Shown in pieces: positions 1-7,186 of a stretch of 17,763 bases of DNA. The notes below the pieces were generated by a model. The model was not told where the DNA came from. It saw only the letters and a program-made list of their open reading frames with translations, and made no database searches. Source of the DNA: Alphaproteobacteria bacterium (GTDB lineage Bacteria > Pseudomonadota > Alphaproteobacteria > Puniceispirillales > Puniceispirillaceae); assembly GCA_016780695.1 (NCBI GenBank), contig JADHLK010000012.1, positions 1-17,763 on the forward strand. Reading direction: 5' to 3'. A program made the translations under genes and the position numbers. The first letter of the stretch is position 1, and each line of letters starts with the position of its first letter.

Positions 1-167
1 TTACTTCTATCTAAGGCTGTGTCTATGACCAAAAAAAGTCAATTATTTTAGCCTGTTGGATAATTATCCAATCAGCGGACCCAAAGGGTTGTTTTGAGTT
101 TTGAAATAGAAATATTACACCTCTTGCGCGAATAAGTGTTCTCATTCTTGGCTATAGGTGTGTAAAA
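1..167. other. Intergenic region downstream of pheT
   Basis: No gene is visible in the 167 bases after the pheT stop codon. The stretch is clearly more AT-rich than the genes beside it. It contains a perfect 16-bp palindrome at 56-71 and a small inverted repeat at 79-89 (ACCC, AAA loop, GGGT). The small repeat is followed by neither a strong U-run nor a GC-rich extension, so I do not call it a terminator. In E. coli ihfA follows pheT; nothing resembling it starts here. Confidence 0.6.
56..71. repeat. Perfect 16-bp palindrome
   Basis: TTGGATAATTATCCAA reads identically on both strands with no spacer and no mismatch. It lies about 97 bp beyond the pheT stop, in AT-rich non-coding sequence. A spacer-less palindrome of this size fits an operator for a dimeric regulator better than a terminator, because it could form no proper hairpin loop and has no T-run. 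The gene it might control would lie beyond the left edge. Confidence 0.7.
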
Positions 168-2570
168 CTAGCCGTTTCTGAGAGTGCCGCCGCAATGCTT
201 GCCTATGGCCGCCACGATTTTCCGGGAAATTTCTGCCAGCGCGGCTTCGTCAAAGCTGGTTTTTTCCGGTTGCAGCCAGACCTTGACCGCCAGCGACTTC
301 TTGCCGGAGCCCAGTTTTTCGCCTTCAAAAAGATCGAAAACCTGCACCGAGGTAATATGTGTCTTATCGGCCCCGCGAATAGCCCGCAGCACCGCCTCGG
401 CGGCTACCTCCCGATCCAGCACAAAGGCAAAGTCGCGGCTCACCGCCTGCAAGGCTGACAGGGCCAGCAACGGGCGGGCAGGCCCCTTGGCGCGCGGCTC
501 TGGCACGGTATCAAGCCAGAATTCAAATCCGGCCACTGGCCCTTTCAAATCATAGGCCTGACAGATGGCCGGGTGCAGGCTGCCAAAACTGGCGACCGCC
601 TGTTTGCCCAGCCGCAACACGCCAGACTGGCCGGGGTGCCAGTAATCCGCAGCATCGGTAGTAATTTGCAGCCGCTCAGCAGGCAGGCCCAGCTGTTCCA
701 GACAGGCCAGCAAGGCGGCCTTGCCATCAAACAGATCCACCGGCCGGGCAGGTTGCTGCCAGTCTGCCTCGGCGATCATCCCTTGCAGGATGCCGGCACA
801 GGCTGTTTGCTGGTCTTCCGGGCGGGTTCCAGTGAAGACCGGCCCGACTTCAAACAGCTGGATATTGGCTTCCCCGCGGTTCTGGTTGCGCGCCGCGGCG
901 GCCAGCAAATTGGGCAGGATGGATGGGCGCATACAATCCAGATCAGCACTGATCGGATTGGCCAGCTGCAATGCCTCTGCCCCGCCGCCAAACAGCGCCG
1001 CATCACGGGTTTTCAGAAAAGAAAAGGTCACCGCCTCTGCCAGACCGCGCCCGGCCAGCACCCGGCGCAGCTGGACAGCCCGCATTTGGGACCCGCTATA
1101 GGCTGGGCGAGCCACCACAAAATCACGCGGCAGGGCGGTCATTGGCAGCTTGTCAAAGCCGTGGATACGCACCACCTCTTCAACCAGATCAGCCGCCCCG
1201 TCAATATCATTGCGCCAGGCGGGCGGGCTGACCTGCCAGCTATCAGCTTTTTTCCGGTCAATTTCAAAGCCCAGCCGCTGCAATATCCCGGCCTGTTCAT
1301 CCGGGCTAACCGAAATGCCGGTGAGAGCAGCAGTGCGGGCCGGCTCAAAGCTAATCTGGCGCTGCCAGGCAACGCCGGGTCCGGCGGTTACCAGACGGCT
1401 CATCTTGCCGCCGCAAATCTGTTGCACCAGCCGCGCCACATAGCCAGCCAGACTGTCTGGCGAGCTGCCATCCAGCCCCCGCTCAAACCGATAGCGGGCA
1501 TCAGAATGCAGGTTCAGCTGGCGGCCTGTGCTGGCCACACTGATCGGGTCAAACACGGCCATTTCCAGAAACATCCGGCTGGTGGTTTCGGATACGCCCG
1601 TTCGCGCCCCGCCCATTACCCCAGCAATATCATCTGCGCCCTCAGCATCGCCGATCACCAGCATATCTGTGCCCAGCTGATAGGTTTTCTCATTCAGCGC
1701 GGTCAGCTCCTCGCCAGCCTCAGCGCGCCGGATAATCAGCTGGTCCCCGGCAATCTTGTCGGCATCATAGGCGTGCAGGGGGCGGCCCAGATCCAGCATC
1801 ACAAAATTGGTAATATCCACCAGCGCGGAAATCGGGCGCTGGCCTACCGCTGTCAGGCGGCGGGCCATCCAGTCCGGCGAGGCCCCGTTGGTTACGCCCT
1901 CAAAAAGGCGGCCAGAGACGCGCGGGACCAGATCGGTTGCATTTTCGGCTATCTGCCAGCTGACCGGGCTGTCAAAATCACCCGGCTCCGCAGCCAGATT
2001 CAGCTCTTTCAGCTCGCCATAGCCTGCCGCTGCCAGATCACGGGCAATGCCGCGCACACCAAGGCAATCGCCGCGATTGGGCGTGATCGCAATCTCAATC
2101 ACCGGGTCTGCCAGCCCGCTGGCCTCAACAAAACCGGCACCGGGCTTAAGCCCGCTATCCAGCTCGATAATCCCGTCTGCCTCGTCGCTGAGGCCCAGCT
2201 CGGCCTCAGAACAGAGCATCCCGTTTGACAGCTCGCCGCGGATTTTGCCTTGTTTGATGGTAATATCCGCCCCCGGCACATAGGTGCCGACTGGTGCCAG
2301 AACCGTTTTCAGCCCGGCCCGTGCATTCGGCGCACCGCAAACAATCTGCAGGGTCTGGCTGCCATCATCCACTTCACAGAGCTGCAGCCGGTCCGCTTGC
2401 GGATGCGGGCGGGCTGAGAGGATTTCGGCAACCCGGAACGCGCCCAGCCGGGACGCCGGATCATCAACCCCTTCCACCTCCAGCCCCAGCATCACCAGCG
2501 CCTCACAAATGGTCGCCAGATCATGCTGTGTCTCCAGATGGTCTTGCAGCCAGGACCAGGTGAATTTCAT
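168..2570 (-). CDS. pheT: Phenylalanine--tRNA ligase beta subunit
   Basis: This is the large subunit of the cytoplasmic alpha2-beta2 phenylalanyl-tRNA synthetase; it binds tRNA-Phe and edits mischarged tyrosine. The product is 800 residues, close to the roughly 795 usual for bacteria. It opens with MKFTWSWLQDHL. A tRNA-binding (EMAP-like) domain lies at about 42-150, with RGELSNGMLCSEAELGL near 111-127. The B3/B4 editing and B5 regions follow, with a DLVEEVVRIHGFDKLP stretch near 480. The last 95 or so residues are an FDX-ACB anticodon-binding domain (SRDFAFVLD to the C-terminus). The ATG at 2570 is chosen because it has a GGGAGGGA Shine-Dalgarno just upstream and matches the family N-terminus; an open frame continues another 32 codons upstream but overlaps pheS. 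The start is 16 nt after the pheS stop, so the two subunits are almost certainly co-translated. Confidence 0.98.
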   Translation of the reverse strand: MKFTWSWLQDHLETQHDLATICEALVMLGLEVEGVDDPASRLGAFRVAEILSARPHPQADRLQLCEVDDGSQTLQIVCGAPNARAGLKTVLAPVGTYVPGADITIKQGKIRGELSNGMLCSEAELGLSDEADGIIELDSGLKPGAGFVEASGLADPVIEIAITPNRGDCLGVRGIARDLAAAGYGELKELNLAAEPGDFDSPVSWQIAENATDLVPRVSGRLFEGVTNGASPDWMARRLTAVGQRPISALVDITNFVMLDLGRPLHAYDADKIAGDQLIIRRAEAGEELTALNEKTYQLGTDMLVIGDAEGADDIAGVMGGARTGVSETTSRMFLEMAVFDPISVASTGRQLNLHSDARYRFERGLDGSSPDSLAGYVARLVQQICGGKMSRLVTAGPGVAWQRQISFEPARTAALTGISVSPDEQAGILQRLGFEIDRKKADSWQVSPPAWRNDIDGAADLVEEVVRIHGFDKLPMTALPRDFVVARPAYSGSQMRAVQLRRVLAGRGLAEAVTFSFLKTRDAALFGGGAEALQLANPISADLDCMRPSILPNLLAAAARNQNRGEANIQLFEVGPVFTGTRPEDQQTACAGILQGMIAEADWQQPARPVDLFDGKAALLACLEQLGLPAERLQITTDAADYWHPGQSGVLRLGKQAVASFGSLHPAICQAYDLKGPVAGFEFWLDTVPEPRAKGPARPLLALSALQAVSRDFAFVLDREVAAEAVLRAIRGADKTHITSVQVFDLFEGEKLGSGKKSLAVKVWLQPEKTSFDEAALAEISRKIVAAIGKHCGGTLRNG

Positions 2571-2586
2571 CGCATCCCCTCCCGGC

Positions 2587-3660
2587 TCAGACCAGACCGC
2601 TATGCAGGGCTGGCATATCAGAGGGCACAAACCCGTAATGGCGCAGCCAGCGCAGATCGCTGTCATAAAAGGTGCGCAGGTCCGGAATGCCGTATTTCAG
2701 CATCGCCAGCCGCTCAATTCCCATACCAAAGGCAAACCCCTGCACCTTGTCCGGGTCATAGCCGCAATTTGCCAGCACCCGCGGATTCACCATGCCAGAG
2801 CCGAGAATTTCCAGCCAGTCCTCACCGGCCCCTATCTGTAGCCCACCGCCAGCGCGCGAGCAGCCAATATCTACCTCAGCTGACGGTTCGGTAAAGGGGA
2901 AATAGCTGGGCCGGAAACGCACCGGCAAATCCTCCATGCCGAAAAAAGCCCGGCAGAAATCAATCAAAACCGCTTTCAGATGCCCCATATGAATATCCGG
3001 CCCGATAACCAGCCCTTCACATTGGTGAAACATCGGTGAATGGGTGGCATCATGGTCCGACCGGTAGGTGCGACCCGGCACGATAATGCGGATCGGCGGG
3101 GCTGTCGTCTGCATGGTGCGCACCTGCACAGGCGAGGTATGGGTACGCAGGACCGGACGGCTGCCATCCGCACCGACATTCAGGTAAAAAGTATCATGTT
3201 CCTGACGGGCCGGATGTTCGGGCGGGATATTGAGGGCGGTGAAGTTATAATAGTCCGATTCAATATCCGGCCCCTCGGCAATGACAAAGCCCATATCAGC
3301 AAAAATCGCGGCGATTTCTTCCATCACCCGGGTCAAGGGATGCAGGCGGCCCTGACTCTCCGGCCTTACCGGCAGGGTAACATCCACCTTTTCAGCGGCG
3401 AGGCGGCTGTTCATCTCTGCTTGGGACAGGCTGGCTTTTGCTGCGGCCAGCGCGTCTGTCACCTGATCTTTTAGCTGATTGACCGCCTGGCCAAACGCCT
3501 TGCGTTCTTCGGCATCCATTTTGCCAAGCCGGGCCAGCTCGGCTGAGATGCGGCCCTTTTTGCCAAGCGCCTCTACCCGCAGCTTTTCCAGCGCATCAGA
3601 GCTGTCAGCCGCGTTAATCGCCGCCAGCAAGTCTGCTTTCAGATCATCCAGCCCGGCCAT
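2587..3660 (-). CDS. pheS: Phenylalanine--tRNA ligase alpha subunit
   Basis: This is the catalytic class II subunit of phenylalanyl-tRNA synthetase, which activates phenylalanine with ATP and charges tRNA-Phe together with PheT. It has 357 residues, a normal length. Residues 1-95 are the charged, helical N-terminal arm that contacts tRNA. The catalytic core has class II motif 2 around 197-216 (GRTYRSDHDATHSPMFHQCEG region), the FRPSYFPFTEPSAEVDI stretch at 249-265, and motif 3 GMGIERLAM at 312-320 with Arg317. The start is the ATG at 3660, only 20 nt after the rplT stop. That spacing leaves no room for the pheM leader-peptide attenuator known between rplT and pheS in E. coli, so pheST expression probably depends on the rpmI promoter. 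The Shine-Dalgarno sequence is weak. Confidence 0.98.
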   Translation of the reverse strand: MAGLDDLKADLLAAINAADSSDALEKLRVEALGKKGRISAELARLGKMDAEERKAFGQAVNQLKDQVTDALAAAKASLSQAEMNSRLAAEKVDVTLPVRPESQGRLHPLTRVMEEIAAIFADMGFVIAEGPDIESDYYNFTALNIPPEHPARQEHDTFYLNVGADGSRPVLRTHTSPVQVRTMQTTAPPIRIIVPGRTYRSDHDATHSPMFHQCEGLVIGPDIHMGHLKAVLIDFCRAFFGMEDLPVRFRPSYFPFTEPSAEVDIGCSRAGGGLQIGAGEDWLEILGSGMVNPRVLANCGYDPDKVQGFAFGMGIERLAMLKYGIPDLRTFYDSDLRWLRHYGFVPSDMPALHSGLV

Positions 3661-3680
3661 GGCTTATGCCCCGGCCTTGC

Positions 3681-4049
3681 TCAGCTCGCCGCTTTGGCAA
3701 GCGCCGCTTTAGACTGTTCGACCATCGCGGCAAAGGCAGCCGGCTCACGCACCGCCATATCGGCCAGCATCTTGCGATCGACCTCAATACCAGCCTTGAT
3801 AAGACCGCCCATCATGGCGGAATAGGTCAGCCCATAAGTGCGGGCAGCGGCGTTGATCCGCTGAATCCACAGCGCTCGAAACTCACGCTTGCGCACGCGC
3901 CGATCGCGATAGGCATATTCCCGCGCCTTATCGACCGCCTGCTTGGCAGTGCGAAAAGTGTTCTTGCGACGGCCATAATAGCCTTTCGCTGCCTTGATGA
4001 CTTTTTTGTGCCGCGCATGGGCGGTCACCCCTCTGCTTACCCGGGCCAT
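3681..4049 (-). CDS. rplT: 50S ribosomal protein L20
   Basis: L20 binds 23S rRNA early in large-subunit assembly and in several bacteria also represses its own operon by binding the mRNA leader. The 122-residue product is very basic and begins MARVSRGVTAHARHKKVIK. It carries the GYYGRRKNTFRTAKQAV and RDRRVRKREFRALWIQRINAA signatures in the expected order. The length is a few residues above the usual 117-119 because of an Ala-rich C-terminus. The ATG at 4049 has a near-perfect AAGGAGG at 4057-4063 on the minus strand. The gene is 59 nt downstream of rpmI, and the two are almost always paired. Confidence 0.98.
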   Translation of the reverse strand: MARVSRGVTAHARHKKVIKAAKGYYGRRKNTFRTAKQAVDKAREYAYRDRRVRKREFRALWIQRINAAARTYGLTYSAMMGGLIKAGIEVDRKMLADMAVREPAAFAAMVEQSKAALAKAAS

Positions 4050-4056
4050 TCCCGTG

Positions 4057-4063
4057 CCTCCTT
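4057..4063 (-). promoter_or_regulatory. Shine-Dalgarno sequence of rplT
   Basis: AAGGAGG on the minus strand, 7 nt before the rplT ATG. It is one of the two strongest ribosome-binding sites in the window (the other precedes gltB), consistent with a highly expressed ribosomal protein, and it fixes the start codon. Confidence 0.85.
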
Positions 4064-4108
4064 CAGATATCTATCTTTATGAATCAGATCAGTGTTCAGC
4101 TGTGAAAA

Positions 4109-4306
4109 TCAGCCATAGGGCAGAAATTTCTTCACAATGCGGGCATCCGCATCGGACAGAATCATCGTGCCTCTGGCTTGTCTTTTCATTTTCTGGGAAC
4201 GGCGGCGCAGATTGTGGCTGAGAAAAGCAGCCGACCCGCGCACCTTGCCTTTGGCGGTCAGCGAAAAGCGTTTTTTCGCGCCGCTCTTGGTCTTCAGTTT
4301 GGGCAT
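4109..4306 (-). CDS. rpmI: 50S ribosomal protein L35
   Basis: L35 is a small basic component of the large ribosomal subunit. The 65-residue product begins MPKLKTKSGAKKRFSLTAKGKVR, the hallmark L35 N-terminus, continues with SAAFLSHNLRRRSQKMKRQARGT and ends at KKFLPYG; length and motifs are canonical. The ATG at 4306 is preceded by GCGAGGT (minus strand, about 4311-4317). The frame remains open upstream to a TTG at 4411, but that extension is unlike any L35 and runs through the leader hairpin, so it is rejected. rpmI is the first gene of the proposed rpmI-rplT-pheS-pheT unit. Confidence 0.97.
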   Translation of the reverse strand: MPKLKTKSGAKKRFSLTAKGKVRGSAAFLSHNLRRRSQKMKRQARGTMILSDADARIVKKFLPYG

Positions 4307-4332
4307 TTTAACCTCGCTTGTGACTTGCTGTT

Positions 4333-4355
4333 GCTGTCCTTTTTGCAAGAACAGC
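4333..4355 (-). promoter_or_regulatory. Stem-loop in the rpmI leader
   Basis: On the mRNA (minus) strand GCTGTTCTT is followed by a GCAAA loop and AAGGACAGC, giving a 9-bp stem with one G-U pair. It lies in the roughly 105-nt leader between the proposed promoter and the rpmI start. No U-run follows it in the transcription direction, so it is not a simple terminator. Ribosomal protein L20 represses rpmI-rplT expression through leader structures in E. coli and B. subtilis. A similar role here is an inference from position only. Confidence 0.5.
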
Positions 4356-4417
4356 TTTTCTAAAGCCGGCCAGGCATACCCTTTTTGCACTGGACGCGGC
4401 CCGTCGTTCAAGCGCGC

Positions 4418-4446
4418 TTTATAGCTGTTTAGCCCACAAAGATCAA
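4418..4446 (-). promoter_or_regulatory. Putative sigma70 promoter for rpmI-rplT-pheST
   Basis: Read on the minus strand, TTGATC (4446-4441) and TATAAA (4423-4418) are separated by exactly 17 nt, matching 4/6 and 5/6 of the consensus. It lies between the infC stop and the rpmI start and would give a leader of about 105 nt. It is the best promoter-like match I found in the window. Confidence 0.6.
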
Positions 4447-4460
4447 AGGTTTTTTTACTT

Positions 4461-4997
4461 CTATTTCGGGGCGACCACCATGATCATCTGGCGGCCTTCC
4501 ATTTTCGGCATCGATTCAATCTTGGCGATTTCATCAATCTCGCCGCGCACCCGCTCCAGCAATTCGCTGCCCAGCTCTATATGCGCCATTTCACGGCCGC
4601 GAAAGCGCAGGGTGATTTTAACCTTATCACCACCATCCAGAAATTTGCGCACCGCCTTCATCTTCACCTCATAATCATGGGTGTCGATATTGGGACGCAG
4701 CTTGATTTCCTTGACTTCAATGATTTTTTGCTTCTTGCGCGCTTCATTGGCGCGTTTCTGGGCCTGGTATTTATATTTGCCATAATCCAGAATCTTGCAG
4801 ACCGGCGGCTCAGCATTTGGCTGCAATTCCACCAGATCGAGTCCCAGCCCGGCGGCCTTGTCCAGAGCCGCCTCAAGTTCCAGAATACCCAGCTGATCCC
4901 CTTCTGGGCCGATACAGCGCACGCTACGCGCGCGGATGGCCCCATTGACACGCGGCCCGTCATTGGCCGGCGGCACATCTTGTCTCAAACGAACTAT
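4461..4997 (-). CDS. infC: Translation initiation factor IF-3
   Basis: IF-3 binds the 30S subunit, blocks premature 50S joining and proofreads start-codon pairing. The N-domain carries NDGPRVNGAIRARSVRCIGPEG, followed by the linker PPVCKILDYGKYKYQAQKRANEARKKQK. The C-domain has VKEIKLRPNIDTHDYEVK and KVKITLRFRGREMAH, all typical. There is no usable ATG. Three in-frame candidates follow the TAG at 5000-4998: ATA at 4997, TTG at 4988 and GTG at 4976. GGAGAG at 5007-5002 sits 6 nt (counted from GGAG) before the ATA, an ideal distance, but 15 nt before the TTG. I therefore place the start at AUA, giving 178 residues; the TTG alternative gives 175. Non-standard infC starts (AUU in E. coli) are known to allow IF-3 autoregulation. 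Confidence 0.95.
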   Translation of the reverse strand: MVRLRQDVPPANDGPRVNGAIRARSVRCIGPEGDQLGILELEAALDKAAGLGLDLVELQPNAEPPVCKILDYGKYKYQAQKRANEARKKQKIIEVKEIKLRPNIDTHDYEVKMKAVRKFLDGGDKVKITLRFRGREMAHIELGSELLERVRGEIDEIAKIESMPKMEGRQMIMVVAPK

Positions 4998-5001
4998 CTA
5001 T

Positions 5002-5007
5002 CTCTCC
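5002..5007 (-). promoter_or_regulatory. Shine-Dalgarno sequence of infC
   Basis: GGAGAG on the minus strand. Its spacing favours the AUA codon at 4997-4995 (6 nt after GGAG) over the TTG at 4988-4986 (15 nt), so it is the main evidence for a rare infC start codon. Confidence 0.6.
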
Positions 5008-5044
5008 ATAACAGTCATGCTGAACAGCTGCCAAAGCAGAAAGG

Positions 5045-5057
5045 CACTGTCCCAGTG
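5045..5057 (-). other. Small stem-loop in the infC leader
   Basis: CACTG, GGA loop, CAGTG on the minus strand gives a 5-bp perfect stem just downstream of the proposed infC start of transcription. It is too short and lacks a U-run to be a convincing terminator for thrS. It may simply be a 5'-end mRNA structure. Confidence 0.3.
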
Positions 5058-5064
5058 ATTGTTA

Positions 5065-5093
5065 GTCATACGAATATCAACCTGATTTGGCAA
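5065..5093 (-). promoter_or_regulatory. Putative sigma70 promoter for infC
   Basis: On the minus strand TTGCCA (5093-5088, 5/6 match) and TATGAC (5070-5065, 4/6 match) are separated by 17 nt. The site lies in the 110-nt gap between thrS and infC and would give a leader of about 60 nt. A dedicated infC promoter would let IF-3 be made independently of thrS. Confidence 0.45.
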
Positions 5094-5107
5094 GCTGTGA
5101 GTTTGCA

Positions 5108-7045
5108 TCAGCTTTTTATCGGTGCGCGCGCCAGATCAGGCGGCAGGCAGGCGAGGCGCAGCCGCTCAATCGCTTCATCAGCCGCCAGCACTTCCTGATT
5201 TTGCGACCCCAGCTGGCGCAGCGCAACGCTTCCCGCCTCAGCCTCACGGTCGCCCAGAGCAAAGATAAACGGCGTTTTTGCGGTGCTGTGCTCGCGGATT
5301 TTATAGCCTATTTTCTCATTGCGCAGATCAGTCTGCACACGCAGCCCGGCGGCCGCCGCCTGTTCCGCTATCTGGTTGGCATAATCATTGGCCCGGTCCG
5401 TGATCGGGCAGATTACCAGCTGCACCGGGGCCAGCCAGCCCGGCATCCGGCCCGCATATTGTTCAATCAGAATACCGATCCAGCGCTCCAGCGAACCCAA
5501 AATCGCCCGATGCAGCATGACCGGGCGGCGGCGGCTGCCATCTTCGGCGACATATTCTGCATCCAGCCGGTCGGGCAGCACAAAATCAGCCTGCAACGTG
5601 CCGCATTGCCAATCGCGGCCAATCGCATCACGCAGCACAAATTCCAGCTTTGGCCCGTAAAACGCCCCTTCACCCGGATTCAGCTCAGTCTCCAGACCGG
5701 CGGCCTCGGTCGCGGCGGCCAGCGCTGCCTCAGCCCGATCCCAGGTCGCATCATCACCGGCCCGCACCTCTGGACGGTCGGAGAATTTAACCCGCACTTC
5801 TGCAAAACCGAAATCGGCATAAACCTCTTGCAGCAGATTACAAAAGGCCACCGATTCAGAATTAATCTGATCTTCGGTGCAGAAAATATGGGCATCATCC
5901 TGAGTAAAGGCGCGCACCCGCATAATGCCATGCAAGGCCCCAGACGGCTCATTACGGTGACAAGAGCCGAATTCCGCCATCCGCATTGGCAAATCGCGAT
6001 AGGAGGTCACCCCTTGCCGGTAGATTTGCACATGGCCCGGGCAATTCATCGGCTTCAGCGCCAGCGTCCGGTCCTCTTCTGAGGCGGCGGTAAACATATT
6101 CTCGCCGAACTTCTCCCAATGGCCTGAGGCTTCCCAGAGAGAGCGGTCGATTAGCTGCGGGGTTTTCACCTCCTGATAACCAGCCGCAGCCAGACGGCGG
6201 CGCATATAATTTTCAATTTCCCGATAGAGGGTCCAGCCGCGTGGATGCCAAAACACCGACCCGGTCGCCTCTTCTTGCAGATGAAACAAATCCAGCGCCC
6301 GCCCCAGCTTGCGGTGATCGCGCTTTTCCGCCTCTTCCAACATGGTCAGATAGGCTTTCAAATCCTTCTCATTGGCAAAGGCTGTGCCATAAATCCGCTG
6401 CAACATCGGGCGGTTTGAATCGCCCCGCCAATAGGCCCCGGCCACCTTCATCAGCTTGAAGGCATGGCCGGCCCGGCCGGTTGAGGCCAGATGCGGGCCA
6501 CGGCACAGATCAATGAACTTGCCTTGCGTGTAATAGCTGACCGTTTCCCCGTGCGGGATTGCCTCTACCAGCTCAATTTTGAACGGCTCATTCTTCTTCT
6601 TGTAAAAAGAGACCGCCTCATCGCGTGTCCATTCGCCGCGCACGATTACCTCATCACGGTCAACAATTTCATGCATCCGCTGTTCGATCACCGCCAGATC
6701 ATCGGTGCTGAACGGGGTCTCGCGGAAGAAATCATAGTAAAACCCATTTTCAATCGCCGGGCCGATTGTTACCTGAGTTTCCGGGAACAGCTCCAGCACT
6801 GCTTCGGCCAGAATATGGGCGCAATCATGGCGGATCAGCTCCAGCGCGGCAGCATCCCGGCCGGTGATCAGCGCCAGTCTGGCATCCTCTTCAATCGGCC
6901 GGTTCAGGTCCCATTCCGCGCCATTAACCACCGCTGCCAGTGCCGCCTTGGCCAGCCCCGGGCCAATATCAGCAGCAATCTGGGCAGCGGTCACCGGGCC
7001 CGGATAGTCGCGCTGGCTGTCATCGGGCAGGGTAATCACAGGCAT
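5108..7045 (-). CDS. thrS: Threonine--tRNA ligase
   Basis: This cytoplasmic class II synthetase charges tRNA-Thr and edits Ser-tRNA-Thr. The product has 645 residues (E. coli 642). A TGS domain covers about 1-61. The editing domain has the HDCAH motif (His73, His77) plus CRGPH (Cys181, His185), so editing should be intact. In the catalytic core the three zinc ligands are in register with E. coli: Cys335 in MNCPGH, His386 in DDAHIF and His512 in MLHRAI. The C-terminal anticodon-binding domain starts near 540 (PVQLVICPITD) and includes LRNEKIGYKIREH. The ATG at 7045 fits the family N-terminus. An upstream in-frame TTG at 7069 would add eight unconserved residues and is rejected. The gene is 141 nt downstream of the glycosyltransferase and 110 nt upstream of infC. 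Confidence 0.98.
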   Translation of the reverse strand: MPVITLPDDSQRDYPGPVTAAQIAADIGPGLAKAALAAVVNGAEWDLNRPIEEDARLALITGRDAAALELIRHDCAHILAEAVLELFPETQVTIGPAIENGFYYDFFRETPFSTDDLAVIEQRMHEIVDRDEVIVRGEWTRDEAVSFYKKKNEPFKIELVEAIPHGETVSYYTQGKFIDLCRGPHLASTGRAGHAFKLMKVAGAYWRGDSNRPMLQRIYGTAFANEKDLKAYLTMLEEAEKRDHRKLGRALDLFHLQEEATGSVFWHPRGWTLYREIENYMRRRLAAAGYQEVKTPQLIDRSLWEASGHWEKFGENMFTAASEEDRTLALKPMNCPGHVQIYRQGVTSYRDLPMRMAEFGSCHRNEPSGALHGIMRVRAFTQDDAHIFCTEDQINSESVAFCNLLQEVYADFGFAEVRVKFSDRPEVRAGDDATWDRAEAALAAATEAAGLETELNPGEGAFYGPKLEFVLRDAIGRDWQCGTLQADFVLPDRLDAEYVAEDGSRRRPVMLHRAILGSLERWIGILIEQYAGRMPGWLAPVQLVICPITDRANDYANQIAEQAAAAGLRVQTDLRNEKIGYKIREHSTAKTPFIFALGDREAEAGSVALRQLGSQNQEVLAADEAIERLRLACLPPDLARAPIKS

Positions 7046-7186
7046 GGCAGTTTCTTCTTCACAAAACAAGTCACGGGTCAGTCAGCTTTCCTCTTTGTGG
7101 GCAGGCCTCCCGGCCCGACCTTAATCATGCCAGCGCTTTCAGACAAGCCCCCAGAACGCCTGAAAGGTGCAATAAGCGTGCAATTT
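7046..7186 (-). other. thrS leader and intergenic gap
   Basis: This 141-nt gap separates the glycosyltransferase stop from the thrS ATG. It includes a GC-rich self-complementary patch around 7101-7118 (GGCC, GGGA, GGCC on the minus strand) that could form a short hairpin. A short direct repeat of TTGCAC lies near 7170-7186. I see no clear promoter or T-box-like element. The thrS ribosome-binding site appears to be the purine-rich GAAGAAGAAA about 6 nt before the ATG. Confidence 0.35.

Noticed and set aside
1..10. TTACTTCTAT repeated at 4455-4464
   Set aside because: A single 10-mer repeat in 17.7 kb is expected by chance, and the second copy spans the infC stop codon.
79..89. A small hairpin after pheT as a possible terminator
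   Set aside because: The stem is only 4 bp, with no U-run in the pheT direction.
573..2228. A 551-codon open frame on the plus strand opposite pheT
   Set aside because: It is the antisense shadow of pheT in GC-rich DNA. The translation is rich in Gln, His, Arg, Ala and Gly with no recognisable domain, and pheT on the other strand is unambiguous.
2571..2666. A 32-codon N-terminal extension of pheT
   Set aside because: It lies mostly inside pheS, is unlike PheT N-termini, and the ATG at 2570 has a good ribosome-binding site.
4333..4359. A terminator-like hairpin plus T-run on the plus strand
   Set aside because: Nothing is transcribed on the plus strand nearby; on the mRNA strand the hairpin has no following U-run, so I treat it as a leader structure.
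4394..4408. A 15-nt segment of the rpmI leader matching the infC coding sequence at 4950-4964 with one mismatch
   Set aside because: A rough estimate suggests several such 15-nt near-matches are expected by chance in a window this size, and no mechanism is evident.
7078..7128. A 16-codon open frame in the thrS leader as a possible attenuation peptide
   Set aside because: It has only one Thr codon and a weak ribosome-binding site, and no terminator follows, so it does not fit a threonine attenuator.
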